This document shows positions 29,457 through 38,722 of a stretch of DNA of 64,000 nt, one piece after another. Location: contig JADGDG010000014.1 of NCBI GenBank assembly GCA_016744995.1, positions 1 through 64,000 on the forward strand. Direction: 5' to 3'. Origin of the DNA: Gammaproteobacteria bacterium (lineage in GTDB: Bacteria; Pseudomonadota; Gammaproteobacteria; GRL18). Both the position numbers and the translations under genes were made by a program. The notes below the pieces were generated by a model. The model saw only the letters and a list, made by a program, of their open reading frames with translations. It made no database searches and was not told where the DNA came from. Numbering within the stretch: position 1 is the stretch's first letter; each line of letters begins with the position of its first letter.

Positions 29457-30221
29457 CTACAATGCACAGCAGGAAAGTTGAAACTCAATATTGTTTGTGC
29501 AAGGGGCGGGGCGTCCGCCACTAACGGGCAGCATAAAGCGAACACTAAAACGATGTTTGCCGCCACTCATCTCCGCATAATAACCAGCATCAGCAGGTAC
29601 AATCACTCGAATAAGCTGAAAAGGGATACTGGTATCCAGTGATTGCTGATAAAAGCCCTGCTCGGCAGTTATTGGTGTGTTGATAGCACTCTCTCGTAAT
29701 AAACTTAAAATGACATCAATTGACAATCGATAATTATCCAGCTGACTGAGCCATGATTCAAGGATTTTAACTCTTTGCTCGGATTCCTGTTTGAGCCAGA
29801 AATGGTAAATTGGAATATCAAAATCACAACTGCCGCCAGCAATTGCATCCCGTTGACGGATGAGTTTTAATAGTTCAATGTTGTTTAAATCATGGCCATT
29901 GTGTTTTGATGGGCTCAGATTTTGAGTATAGGTTGTCAGTTTTTTTAGAGTATCATCTAAAATAGAAGGATCCACTCCTGGTCGCGAACTGATTGCTACT
30001 AAAGCAGAAGTCTGGCGTTCCAGCTCTTTAACCAATTCAGAGCGTAGATCGATGCGACTCATAATGTTCAAAATATCAAGAATATGACTGATTGTGGCTC
30101 TGCTGTCCCAAACAGTATAACCACGCATAGAATAGCGGGCTTGCTGAAATAAAAACTCCAGGCGCAGCATGGTTCGAATTCGTTCATTGAGGGGAAGCTC
30201 GTAAATAGTGGAATCTGTCAC
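29457..30221 (-). CDS. zapD: Cell division protein ZapD
   Basis: 254 residues with the family N-terminus YELPLNERIRTMLRLEFLFQ and the later IRQRDAIAGGSCDFDIPIYHFWL. ZapD (YacF) cross-links FtsZ filaments and stabilises the ring. It sits between coaE and yacG on the reverse strand, the arrangement also seen in E. coli. Confidence 0.95.
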   Translation of the reverse strand: MTDSTIYELPLNERIRTMLRLEFLFQQARYSMRGYTVWDSRATISHILDILNIMSRIDLRSELVKELERQTSALVAISSRPGVDPSILDDTLKKLTTYTQNLSPSKHNGHDLNNIELLKLIRQRDAIAGGSCDFDIPIYHFWLKQESEQRVKILESWLSQLDNYRLSIDVILSLLRESAINTPITAEQGFYQQSLDTSIPFQLIRVIVPADAGYYAEMSGGKHRFSVRFMLPVSGGRPAPCTNNIEFQLSCCAL

Positions 30222-30314
30222 GTTGTTAAATACTTCCTGTTAAATTTTTTGCAAGCAATAAAGCTCTATCCAGACATTGTCCAATATCTTGCACACGGTT
30301 GCAACAATCATTTG

Positions 30315-30959
30315 TTAAGCAATTGACTGATAATACTTCAGTAAAGAGGCGACTTGTTGCTGAAGCTCTAAGAGTGTACCTGAATTATCAATAATATCAT
30401 CAGCTTGTGCTAATCGAGTCTGGCGATTTACTTGAGAATTGACTATCTTTTTAATTAAATCGGGTGAACAATTATCCCTTGCAGAGCTGCGCTCAATTTG
30501 AAGCTCAATGGGGATATCAATGACTAAAATACGATCAAAATTATAATCTGATTTTGTTTCAAAAAGTAGAGGAATTGCAATAATAGCAATGTCAGGACTT
30601 TTGTACCTGAGTTGAGAAAAAATTTGCTGATAAACCATGGGATGTAAAAGCGTTTCGAGTTGCTGCTTTTTTTCTTTTGATGAAAAGATAAGCGCCCGTA
30701 ATTTTTTCCTGTCCAGATAACCTTTTGCGTCAAAAATTTCTGTGCCGAATAACTGCTGAACTTGTCTTAGAGCAGACTCCTTATTGGGGTTATTCAACGA
30801 GTTATTCAACGAGCCAGCCAAAAGTTCACGGGCGATTATGTCGGCATCAATAATTTTCAGTGAATGCTCAAATTCAGAATTTAAAGCCAACTCCTGAAAA
30901 AATTCAGTCACTGCTGTTTTGCCGCAGCCAATCCCTCCTGTCAGAGCAATTGTCAGCAT
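30315..30959 (-). CDS. coaE: Dephospho-CoA kinase
   Basis: 214 residues. It phosphorylates dephospho-CoA at the 3' hydroxyl as the last step of coenzyme A synthesis. The P-loop is in IALTGGIGCGKTAV at the N-terminus; IDADIIAREL, LHPMVYQQI and PLLFET are the other conserved parts. The ATG shares one base with the pilD stop. A perfect 12-bp duplication (30789-30800 and 30801-30812) adds a repeated SLNN in the loop after the Asp motif. Confidence 0.96.
   Translation of the reverse strand: MLTIALTGGIGCGKTAVTEFFQELALNSEFEHSLKIIDADIIARELLAGSLNNSLNNPNKESALRQVQQLFGTEIFDAKGYLDRKKLRALIFSSKEKKQQLETLLHPMVYQQIFSQLRYKSPDIAIIAIPLLFETKSDYNFDRILVIDIPIELQIERSSARDNCSPDLIKKIVNSQVNRQTRLAQADDIIDNSGTLLELQQQVASLLKYYQSIA
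30789..30812 (-). repeat. Perfect 12-bp tandem duplication in coaE
   Basis: GTTATTCAACGA occurs twice head to tail, encoding a repeated SLNN on the reverse strand. Perfect identity suggests a recent slippage event. Confidence 0.9.
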
Positions 30960-31858
30960 TAGAGCCCTGAAATTTTAAAATAAAATTGCTGAATAGGCTC
31001 ACCCCATAACAAGTTAATAAAACCTGCGGAAGCAAGGTAGGGACCAAAAGGAATGGGAACACTTTTGTCACGGCCCATAAAGACAATAAGGGAAATGCCG
31101 ACTAAAGCTCCTACCAATGCTGAGAGCAGAAGAACAAGAGGTAATGCCTGCCAGCCCAGCCAGGCCCCTAAAACAGCTAATAATTTAAAATCACCATAAC
31201 CCATACCTTCTTTTCCAGTAGCCAGTTTAAAGAGTTGATAGACACTCCAGAGTGCCATATAACCCGCCATTGCGCCAATCACACTAGCCTCAAGAGGAAT
31301 TGCCGAGATTTGCAATAAACTTATCAATAGTCCAAGCCACAATAAGGGCAAAGTCATATTATCAGGCAGCAATTGCGTATCAAAATCAATCATTGTCAGG
31401 GCAATGAGAGTCCAGGTTAAAATCAATGCAGCCAGAGTAAACCACTGAACACCAAAATAATAAGCCACCAAAGTAGAGAGAACCGCCGTTGTCAGCTCAA
31501 TAATTGGATATCGAATGGAAATACCCGAATGGCATTCAGAACACTTTCCTCTTAGGAAAAGCCATGAAATTACAGGTATATTTTCCAAAGCCGTGATTTT
31601 ATGTCCACAGGATGGGCAGCGAGAGCGTGGTACAGAAAGGTTAAATACCTCTTCTTCATTCACCTCTTCTGACTGGTGTGTGTCAGAATTATCCTCATCA
31701 GCAAGAAAAGCAACACAGTCCGATTTCCATTCATGTCTCAGCATGATGGGAATGCGGTGGATCACTACATTCAAAAAACTGCCCACTAGTAAACTGAATA
31801 AAAATGCAATGGCAAGAAAAAATTCTGGATTGTCTTTTAAGTATAAAAAAATATTCAT
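30959..31858 (-). CDS. pilD: Type IV prepilin peptidase/methyltransferase PilD
   Basis: 299 residues with about eight membrane helices. It cleaves the leader of type IV prepilins and N-methylates the new Phe. The zinc-type tetracysteine is present (CPSCGH and CSECHS, residues about 78-110), as are the catalytic aspartates in MIDFDTQLLPDN and GYGDFKLLA. Substrates in this window are the two pilins at 35310 and 36215. An acidic insert (about residues 50-70) precedes the cysteines. An 18-bp duplication containing AAGCCCTTAGCC lies just upstream (31859-31890). Confidence 0.96.
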   Translation of the reverse strand: MNIFLYLKDNPEFFLAIAFLFSLLVGSFLNVVIHRIPIMLRHEWKSDCVAFLADEDNSDTHQSEEVNEEEVFNLSVPRSRCPSCGHKITALENIPVISWLFLRGKCSECHSGISIRYPIIELTTAVLSTLVAYYFGVQWFTLAALILTWTLIALTMIDFDTQLLPDNMTLPLLWLGLLISLLQISAIPLEASVIGAMAGYMALWSVYQLFKLATGKEGMGYGDFKLLAVLGAWLGWQALPLVLLLSALVGALVGISLIVFMGRDKSVPIPFGPYLASAGFINLLWGEPIQQFYFKISGL

Positions 31859-31902
31859 AAGCCCTTAGCCATATGTAAGCCCTTAGCCTGATATATAGGT
31901 CT

Positions 31903-33132
31903 TTAGATAACATTACCCATCTGGAAGATTGGCAAGTACATTGCCACAACAATACCACCAATAATGACACCTAGGACAGTCATGATAATCGGCTCCATTA
32001 AAGCAGTCAGGCCATCAACCAAATCATCAACTTCAGCTTCATAAAAGTCTGCAACTTTACCCAACATGGTATCAAGGGCTCCAGATTCTTCACCAATTGC
32101 GGTCATTTGAATCACCATATTTGGAAATACACCGGTATTGGTCATGGCTTTATTTAATTGTGTTCCAGTGGAGACTTCCTGTTGTATCTGATCAACAGCT
32201 TTACTAAAGACGATATTACCCACCGCACCTGAAACCGAACCAAGTGCTTCAACCAGAGGAGTGCCGGCAGCAAACATTGTCTGTAATGTACGGGCATAAC
32301 GAGCAATGGAAGCTTTTTCCATTATGGGGCCGACAATGAGTATTTTAAGCATGATTCTGTCAACCGCCTCACGCATTTTTCGTGAACGTTTTTTGAAGAA
32401 AAAGAAGGCATAAACTCCCGCACCAATAGAGCCAAAAAGAAGCCACCACCATTCCTGTAAGAACTTTGATAAATTTACAACAAATTGAGTTGGGGCTGGA
32501 AGTTCAGCGCCAAAGTTACCGAACATAGTCTCAAATACGGGTATGACAAATAATAATAAAATAGAGACCACGATAATGGCGACCAGGATAACTGCAATAG
32601 GATAACCCATCGCTTTTTTAATCTTGGACTTAATTGCCTCAGTTTTTTCTTTATAGGTTGCAACTTTATCTAAAATCGAGTCTAAAATACCCGCGTGTTC
32701 ACCGGCCTGGACTAAATTACAATACAAATCATCAAATAGCAGTGGGTATTTTCTTAATGCTTCGGTCAATGAGCTGCCACCTTCAACTTCTGCTTTGAGA
32801 CCAAGAATCATCTCCTGCATTGCGAAGTTATCATGGCCATTACCAACAATCTCAAATGATTGAACGAGAGGGACACCAGCTTTCATCATAGTGGCTATCT
32901 GGCGTGAGAAAATAGCAATATCCAGTGGTGTAATAGCTTTTCTCTTTGGTCCGCCAATGCCAAACAAAGGCTTTGGTTTAGGCTTAATCTTCAGTACATT
33001 GATTCCTTCGCGTCTGAGTTGAGCCTTGGCTAAAGCGGAATTTTTTGATTGAACTTCCCCCTTTTTCCTATTTCCATTTCTATCAGCACCTTCCCAAACA
33101 AATATGGGTGATGGTTTTTCTTTAGTCGCCAT
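31903..33132 (-). CDS. pilC: Type IV pilus inner-membrane platform protein PilC
   Basis: 409 residues. It has two T2SSF domains, the first beginning near FSRQIATMMKAGVPLVQS and the second near YARTLQTMFAAGTPLVEAL, each followed by membrane helices. PilC is the platform on which PilB acts to add pilin subunits. It lies between pilB and pilD on the reverse strand, the standard order. Confidence 0.97.
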   Translation of the reverse strand: MATKEKPSPIFVWEGADRNGNRKKGEVQSKNSALAKAQLRREGINVLKIKPKPKPLFGIGGPKRKAITPLDIAIFSRQIATMMKAGVPLVQSFEIVGNGHDNFAMQEMILGLKAEVEGGSSLTEALRKYPLLFDDLYCNLVQAGEHAGILDSILDKVATYKEKTEAIKSKIKKAMGYPIAVILVAIIVVSILLLFVIPVFETMFGNFGAELPAPTQFVVNLSKFLQEWWWLLFGSIGAGVYAFFFFKKRSRKMREAVDRIMLKILIVGPIMEKASIARYARTLQTMFAAGTPLVEALGSVSGAVGNIVFSKAVDQIQQEVSTGTQLNKAMTNTGVFPNMVIQMTAIGEESGALDTMLGKVADFYEAEVDDLVDGLTALMEPIIMTVLGVIIGGIVVAMYLPIFQMGNVI

Positions 33133-33248
33133 TATTGATCCTTAATTATCAATGCCATTATTCGAGCTGCTTGCATAATTGCTCTTGCTTCACCTTCTTT
33201 AAGCCTAAAGTAGGTGCTTTGAGGGGACTTTTAAGTTTTTGTCACTTA

Positions 33249-34964
33249 CTAATCCTTAGTTACTCTATTAACTTCTTCCAGACTGGTAATCCCATCCATC
33301 ACTTTTTTAAGCCCTGATTGCCTTAAATCAGGAATGCCTTCTTTTTTAGCCTGATTAGCTAAATCCATGGCATTGCCGCCTTCCATTATAATGCGTCCCA
33401 TTTCTTCTGAAATTTTCATTACCTGATAAATTCCTACCCGGCCCTTATAGCCTGCATTACAACTGGAGCAACCAACAGGTTTATAGACGGTAAATTCCAT
33501 AGCTACATTTTCTTCAGTAAAACCTTCTTCTAATAAAGCTTCTTTAGGTACATCATGTGCTGTTTTACAATTTTCACACAGGCGTCGGGCAAGTCGTTGA
33601 GCTATAATCAGACTAACTGCTGAAGCAATATTATAAGGAGGAACACCCATGTTCATTAAACGACCAAGTGTTTGTGGCGCATCATTGGTGTGTAGAGTTG
33701 ATAATACCATATGCCCCGTTTGAGCGGCTTTAATTCCAATCTCGGCAGTTTCTAAATCACGAATCTCACCAACCATGACGATATCAGGATCCTGACGTAA
33801 AAAGGAACGAAGTGCCGTAGCAAAAGTCAGGCCTGTTTTGGGGTTGACATTAACCTGATTGACTCCAGGCAAGTTGATCTCAGCAGGATCTTCTGCTGTG
33901 GATATATTAACCTGTTCGGTATTGAGAATATTTAAGCCAGTGTACAATGAGACTGTCTTACCCGAGCCGGTAGGGCCTGTTACCAGAATCATGCCTTGAG
34001 GTTTAGATAAAGCATCCATATACAGATCTTTTTGAAAGCTCTCATAACCTAAGGCATCAATTCCTAACTGGGCACTGGAGGGATCAAGAATACGTAATAC
34101 AGCTTTTTCACCAAAAAGTGTTGGACAGGTACTGACACGAAAATCAATGGCTCGATTTTTAGAAATTTTCATTCTCATACGCCCATCCTGAGGAATGCGA
34201 CGTTCAGAGATATCAAGTCGGGACAAAACTTTGATCCGGGCCAAAATACGAGGTGTCAGGTTTACTGGCGGTTTAGCAACTTCTTCAAGAATGCCATCCA
34301 GTCTTACGCGAACCCGAAAAAATTTCTCATAGGGTTCAAAATGGATGTCGGAGACTCCTTTATTAATGGCATCCAGTAATATTTTATTAACAAATTTGAC
34401 TACGGGGGCATCGTCTTTGCCATTGCCAGTATCCTCGTCTTCTTTTTCTGTGTCTTCGTAGTCAAGCCCTTCTAAATCTTCATCGTTAAAATCAGACATA
34501 TCCATGCCGCTATCAGCATCTGATAAGGCTTTTTCTATAGCGATCTCAAGCTTGTCGGCTTCAACCAGAATGGCTTCTGTGCTTAATCCAGATTGAAATT
34601 TAATTTCATCAAGAGCAGCAATATTGGTTGGATCGGCAACGGCAATGAATAATCTTGCCCCTCGCTTAAAAAGGGGAAGAGCATGATGTTTATTGATCAA
34701 ATTTTCTTTAATAACGGCAACAGTTTCTTTCTCAAACTCAACGGTACTAATATCAAGAATGGGTGTACCAAATTCAGTTGAAGCAAGGGTTGCTATGTCA
34801 ATGGACTTGACCATATTTTTTTTTGTTACATATTGAACAAAAGGTACTTTGTCTTTAGCCGCAGCATCTATGGCACTCAGTGCATCCTCTTCATTAAGAA
34901 AATTTTGCATAACAAGTTGTCGTGCCAGACCTGTCAGCTGAGATGATTGTTGTGCTCGTATCAT
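33249..34964 (-). CDS. pilB: Type IV pilus assembly ATPase PilB
   Basis: 571 residues. An N-terminal T2SSE_N domain is followed by the hexameric ATPase. Walker A is GPTGSGKTVSLYTGL, and the Asp and His boxes are in EDPAEINLPGVNQV and LSTLHTNDAPQTL. A tetracysteine zinc motif (CENC then CSSC) is near the C-terminus. PilB powers pilus extension. An acidic linker (GLDYEDTEKEDEDTG) joins the two parts. It is divergent from the first pilin gene. Confidence 0.97.
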   Translation of the reverse strand: MIRAQQSSQLTGLARQLVMQNFLNEEDALSAIDAAAKDKVPFVQYVTKKNMVKSIDIATLASTEFGTPILDISTVEFEKETVAVIKENLINKHHALPLFKRGARLFIAVADPTNIAALDEIKFQSGLSTEAILVEADKLEIAIEKALSDADSGMDMSDFNDEDLEGLDYEDTEKEDEDTGNGKDDAPVVKFVNKILLDAINKGVSDIHFEPYEKFFRVRVRLDGILEEVAKPPVNLTPRILARIKVLSRLDISERRIPQDGRMRMKISKNRAIDFRVSTCPTLFGEKAVLRILDPSSAQLGIDALGYESFQKDLYMDALSKPQGMILVTGPTGSGKTVSLYTGLNILNTEQVNISTAEDPAEINLPGVNQVNVNPKTGLTFATALRSFLRQDPDIVMVGEIRDLETAEIGIKAAQTGHMVLSTLHTNDAPQTLGRLMNMGVPPYNIASAVSLIIAQRLARRLCENCKTAHDVPKEALLEEGFTEENVAMEFTVYKPVGCSSCNAGYKGRVGIYQVMKISEEMGRIIMEGGNAMDLANQAKKEGIPDLRQSGLKKVMDGITSLEEVNRVTKD

Positions 34965-35203
34965 AAGTGCCCAATAGTTAGCTATGTTTGAAAAAGTTTA
35001 TGAAGATTGACATACTCTATTAATATATTCTAGTACGAACTTTAATTATAGCCAAAAAATTATTGTTTTTTCTAAAGAAAATATCAAAAATGAGATATAT
35101 TTCAATAAATCTCTTATAATTTGAAGAAATACCATGAAATTTTTATGGTTATGACTAAGTTGAATGAACAATATTATGCTTAAAAATGGAAATAAAAATA
35201 AAA
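34965..35203. other. AT-rich divergent region between pilB and pilA1
   Basis: No gene found. It must contain the pilB promoter and any activator sites for the sigma-54 promoter that follows. I did not find the GTGACA/TGTCAC arrangement seen upstream of the second pilin. Confidence 0.4.
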
Positions 35204-35204
35204 T

Positions 35205-35220
35205 TGGCATATGGAATGCT
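35205..35220 (+). promoter_or_regulatory. Sigma-54 promoter of pilA1
   Basis: TGGCAT followed by ATGCT has GG at 35206-35207 and GC at 35218-35219, exactly ten bases between them, as required by RpoN. It lies about 90 bp before the pilin ATG. PilR, an activator of RpoN, is encoded nearby. Confidence 0.8.
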
Positions 35221-35229
35221 TACTTAATT

Positions 35230-35260
35230 CCTGTCGGGTGTAGAAAAGCACCTGAACAGG
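35230..35260 (+). promoter_or_regulatory. Hairpin in the pilA1 5' leader
   Basis: CCTGT (35230-35234) pairs with ACAGG (35256-35260), with an inner GGTG/CACC helix. It falls immediately after the expected sigma-54 start, so it would sit at the 5' end of the mRNA, where it could protect the transcript or affect translation. Confidence 0.5.
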
Positions 35261-35309
35261 GACTAAGAAGCCAAAACATTTATAAATAAAGAATGGGGAG
35301 TGTTGTTCA

Positions 35310-35762
35310 ATGATAAGCAAATACAACAATCATAAGGGTTTTACACTGATTGAATTAATGGTTGTTGTAGCAATCATTGGTATTTTAGCTGCTATCGCCA
35401 TTCCAACCTATCAGGATTTTATTGCCCGCTCACAAATTGCTCGTGTATATGGTGAAATATCCGCGTTTAAAGCCGGGATTGAAGATCAATTATCACAAGG
35501 AAATATGCCTACAGGACCTGCTGGTCTTATTACTATTGGCTATGTTAACCCTTCGAAAATACAGGCAGCAGATCCTGTATTGACTTTTGTTGCTTCAGGC
35601 TCAGGGACATTAGTGGCTACATTGGGTGGAGATGCGATAAATATAATCTTAAACACAACGATTACACTATCGAGAACTGCTACGGGAGTTTGGAGCTGTG
35701 CAACGGATGGCGGTGGTGCGCCTGGGTATAAACCGTCACATGCCCCGGTTAGCTGTCCATAA
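35310..35762 (+). CDS. pilA: Type IV major pilin PilA (copy 1)
   Basis: 150 residues. A short leader ending in glycine ([10 protein letters not shown]) precedes [20 protein letters not shown], with the cleavage-site Phe and Glu at position +5. The globular part has a C-terminal cysteine pair (WSCATDGG ... SCP) forming the D-loop. GGGGAG stands at a good distance before the ATG. It is paired with a second pilin 450 bp downstream that shares the N-terminal half and the WSC motif but differs elsewhere, so one may be the main subunit and the other a variant. Confidence 0.95.
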   Translation: MISKYNNHKGFTLIELMVVVAIIGILAAIAIPTYQDFIARSQIARVYGEISAFKAGIEDQLSQGNMPTGPAGLITIGYVNPSKIQAADPVLTFVASGSGTLVATLGGDAINIILNTTITLSRTATGVWSCATDGGGAPGYKPSHAPVSCP

Positions 35763-35870
35763 ATCGATAAATATGGACTTAAAGCTAAGAGCTTTCCTTA
35801 ATATTTATAGGCTCTGTTTTGAGTTAACCTCCTGTTAACCCTCTTTGTTTCATGTCTGTTGGTCTCATAT

Positions 35871-35890
35871 GGATAGCTACCCTGCTATCC
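35871..35890 (+). terminator. Probable terminator or attenuator after pilA1
   Basis: GGATAGC and GCTATCC form a perfect 7-bp stem with a 6-nt loop. No strong T-run follows. A weaker GTTAAC/GTTAAC hairpin lies just upstream (about 35823-35839). Confidence 0.5.
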
Positions 35891-35965
35891 ACTCGTTTAT
35901 TCTAAATAGAAGATTTTTTTTCTTGTGAATGCGATCAAGATCGGATTAATAAATTGTGACTGTAT

Positions 35966-36005
35966 AAGTGACAATTTGCATAAATTGTTTTGTCACTTAG
36001 TGACA
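35966..36005 (+). promoter_or_regulatory. Candidate PilR enhancer sites upstream of pilA2
   Basis: AAGTGACAA (35966-35974) is repeated inverted as TTGTCACTT (35990-35998), and TGTCACT-T-AGTGACA (35991-36005) is a second palindrome sharing that half. A further TGTGAC begins at 35955. The cluster stands about 100-150 bp before the -24 element, the normal distance for an RpoN activator. P. aeruginosa PilR is known to bind repeated C/GTGTC tracts; assigning these to PilR is inference. Confidence 0.6.
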
Positions 36006-36100
36006 TAATTGTTAATTGTTAGCAGAAAATAATCAAAATCACTATTAACTCTCTTTTAAGTCAGGAACTAATTGATTGATATAAAAGCAATTCAATTTAT

Positions 36101-36117
36101 TGGCACAAAGAATGCTT
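36101..36117 (+). promoter_or_regulatory. Sigma-54 promoter of pilA2
   Basis: TGGCAC (36101-36106) and TGCTTT (36113-36118) place GG at 36102-36103 and GC at 36114-36115 with exactly ten bases between. This is close to the full RpoN consensus, about 100 bp before the start codon. Confidence 0.88.
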
Positions 36118-36214
36118 TAACTATTGTAAGACATAGGGCCGTGACAGAATATTCTACATAGCTCATTTGCTCACAATGCTAAATTTTAGTATTAATTATT
36201 TAAAGGAACTCATT

Positions 36215-36646
36215 ATGATGAAAAAATCAAACAAAAACCAACAAGGTTTTACATTAATTGAATTAATGGTTGTTGTTGCAATTATTGGTATTTTAGCAGC
36301 GATTGCTATTCCAGCGTATCAGGACTATATCGCTCGTTCACAATATTCTCGTGTATTTGGTGAAATATCTGCACTTAAAACAGGAGCCGAAGATCAACTT
36401 GCACAAGGTAATGCTGTAGCTACTGCTGCACAGATTGGTCATGTTAATGATTCAGATATTCAAGCCGCTGCTCCTACTGCGGTTATAGCACTTGCTGGGG
36501 CTGGAACCATTATTGGAACTATGGGTGGAAACGCTTCTGGTGCAATTGCAGGTCATACTATAACACTTACCAGAACAGCTGCTGGTGCGTGGAGTTGTAC
36601 AAGTAATGCTACTAACCAGGCTTTACTTCCATCTGGTTGTCAATAA
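36215..36646 (+). CDS. pilA: Type IV major pilin PilA (copy 2)
   Basis: 143 residues from ATG 36215, which has AAGGA nine bases before it; the frame is open from 36167 but that start has no such site. The leader [11 protein letters not shown] is followed by [20 protein letters not shown] with Glu at +5. The C-terminal cysteines (WSCTSN ... LPSGCQ) close the D-loop. The strong hairpin terminator just downstream and the better sigma-54 promoter suggest this is the main, highly expressed pilin. Confidence 0.96.
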   Translation: MMKKSNKNQQGFTLIELMVVVAIIGILAAIAIPAYQDYIARSQYSRVFGEISALKTGAEDQLAQGNAVATAAQIGHVNDSDIQAAAPTAVIALAGAGTIIGTMGGNASGAIAGHTITLTRTAAGAWSCTSNATNQALLPSGCQ

Positions 36647-36695
36647 AGTATTATTTTACAAGTTCATGAGTTCATGTATTTTGCTTATGAACTGG

Positions 36696-36743
36696 AAAGA
36701 ATAAAACCTTAACTTGTTGTCTCAAGTTAAGGTTTTATTCTTT
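36696..36743 (+). terminator. Strong terminator of pilA2
   Basis: A perfect 21-bp stem (36696-36716 with 36723-36743) and 6-nt loop, AT-rich and ending in a T-run. The length of the stem is unusual and fits a very highly transcribed gene. Confidence 0.93.
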
Positions 36744-36749
36744 TTAGCC

Positions 36750-37199
36750 CATTTCTTTGCTTTAATAAAGGGTGTAGCATTTACTGAAATATAAAGTCCA
36801 AATAGAAAAAATTGCAAACTCCATTAAATAAACTGAGCCTGAATTTTGATATGGACTACGCTAAAAAGACAGATTGTCTATTCTAACTAATTTTATTAGT
36901 CTGTTTTTTTTAAGGCAATAACTGATAATAATGCAATTTATTAAATTACTGCTTAAAAAATCTATCAACTCCCTTTAATTTCATCAATTTACCTTGTACT
37001 TTTAACCATCCTATTTTATTACCTCTATAATAGTTATATTGCATTTCTCAACCATAAAATAATCTATTGAAACATTAAGATTATCTTTTTTCAGGGTCGA
37101 CTAATTATTGATTTTATTCTTTAATTTCATCATTTTAAAAGATCTGCACCCCAAAATTAAAGACAATTCAATTTTTATAGCTGTAACTTATTGAATATG
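36750..37199. other. Gene-free AT-rich region between pilA2 and pilR
   Basis: About 450 bp of very AT-rich DNA between a forward terminator and the end of reverse pilR. I see no frame, RNA gene or clear repeat. Confidence 0.5.
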
Positions 37200-38588
37200 C
37201 TAATCTAAGTTTAATTTCTTTAATTTATAACGAAATTGTCGATAAGTGAGGCCAAGTAATTCTGCCGCGGCTTTTCTATTCCATCGAGTTTTTTCTAATG
37301 CCTGTCTGATATGTTGTTCACTAATTAATGGACTGGATACCTGACTAGAGAGAGGAGATGGTGACGTTGTCGTCTTTATATCATTGGATGATGGACTTGC
37401 AGCTTCTTGAAGTGATAAGTCAGTAATTTGAATAAGTTGATCATCACATAGTGCAACAGCTCGTTCCAGAATATTTTCTAACTCTCGTACATTTCCGGGA
37501 AAAGTATAAGATTTCAGTGTGTCAATTGCTTCGCTTGACAGTAGATAATGATTTTCATTGTTTGATAATTTTTTTAAAAAGAAGTCAACCAGAAGTGTGA
37601 TATCATCGCATCTTTCTCTTAAAGGCGGCATGGATAATTCTATGACATTGATCCGATAATAGAGATCCTGTCGAAAATTTCCATCTGAGACCAGCTGTTT
37701 GAGCTCCTTATGGGTGGCACTGATGATACGGACATTTATTTTTTCTTCTTTTTGAGAGCCTACCGAACGGATGGCTTTTTCCTGTATTGCCCGGAGTAAT
37801 TTAACTTGCATTAAAAGGGGTAAATCAGCCACTTCATCTAAAAAGAGAGTGCCACCATTGGCAGCTTGAAATAAACCCTGTTTATCCTTGTTTGCACCTG
37901 TAAAACTGCCTTTTGTATGTCCAAAAAATTCACTCTCCATCAGCTCTGAAGGAATTGCACCACAGTTAACTGCAATGAAGGGGCTGTCTGAACGGGAGCT
38001 GAGATTGTGAATTTGATTAGCGGCCAGTTCTTTTCCTGTGCCAGATTCGCCACTGATATAGACAGGGGCCTGACTTTTTGCTAGTTTTTCAATTAAATTT
38101 CGGGTTTTCTGCATAGCATTGGAGTGACCAAGCAGTGTTTGTTTCTTTTCTATTTGAATTGAGGTGTCTGCTGAAGAGTTGTTTTGTTTAATAGAATCCT
38201 GACTTTGACCCTGAGATTTCTGAGCCAGTTTAATGGCAGAGTTAACCAGGTTTCTAAGTTCTGCAAGTTCAAGTGGTTTTGAGACAAAATCGAAGGCTCC
38301 TGCTTTTAATGCCTCAATTGCAGTATCCATATTACCATGTGCACTGATCATAGCGACAGGAATATGGTTAGACTGCTGTTGTATTTTTTTGACCAGTTCA
38401 ATACCGTTGCCATCGGGCAGACGCATATCGGTCAGGCAAATTGAAATATTATTTTCATTGAGCAGCTTATAGGCTGTTTTTAAATCCCCGGCAGAGAGGG
38501 TATTAATGTCCATACGATTTAATGTGAGTTCCAGGAGTTCACAGATATCGGGTTCGTCATCAACAATCAGGGCAAGATGTTTTTTCAT
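37200..38588 (-). CDS. pilR: Type IV pilus sigma-54 response regulator PilR
   Basis: 462 residues. Receiver domain with phosphoacceptor Asp in CLTDMRLPDGNG (residue ~54), AAA+ domain with Walker A GESGTGKE and the sigma-54 contact loop as GSFTGA, then a Fis-type helix-turn-helix (WNRKAAAELLGLTYRQFRYK). It activates RpoN-dependent pilin promoters, two of which lie beside it. PilR is normally directly after pilS; here a Uma2 gene and a fragment stand between them. Confidence 0.95.
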   Translation of the reverse strand: MKKHLALIVDDEPDICELLELTLNRMDINTLSAGDLKTAYKLLNENNISICLTDMRLPDGNGIELVKKIQQQSNHIPVAMISAHGNMDTAIEALKAGAFDFVSKPLELAELRNLVNSAIKLAQKSQGQSQDSIKQNNSSADTSIQIEKKQTLLGHSNAMQKTRNLIEKLAKSQAPVYISGESGTGKELAANQIHNLSSRSDSPFIAVNCGAIPSELMESEFFGHTKGSFTGANKDKQGLFQAANGGTLFLDEVADLPLLMQVKLLRAIQEKAIRSVGSQKEEKINVRIISATHKELKQLVSDGNFRQDLYYRINVIELSMPPLRERCDDITLLVDFFLKKLSNNENHYLLSSEAIDTLKSYTFPGNVRELENILERAVALCDDQLIQITDLSLQEAASPSSNDIKTTTSPSPLSSQVSSPLISEQHIRQALEKTRWNRKAAAELLGLTYRQFRYKLKKLNLD

Positions 38589-38597
38589 TAATTATTT

Positions 38598-38680
38598 TTT
38601 CATTGAGTTCAATGGTGCATGGTAAATTCTGCAGGTTTTTGTCTACAGGACATATCACTATTGCATTGTTTTACTCTATC
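38598..38680 (-). pseudogene. Fragment of a second uma2 gene
   Basis: This stretch aligns with the 5' end of the intact uma2 gene (about 39128-39207): shared pieces include TTGAGTTCAAT, GGTAAATnnTGCAGG, the AGGACAT block and ATTGCATTG. Read on the reverse strand it begins ATGCAATAG, so the frame is stopped at once. The remnant ends just before the pilR start. Confidence 0.7.
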
Positions 38681-38722
38681 CACATGGGGTATTTAGAAAA
38701 TATTCGGGATAGTATATGGCAG

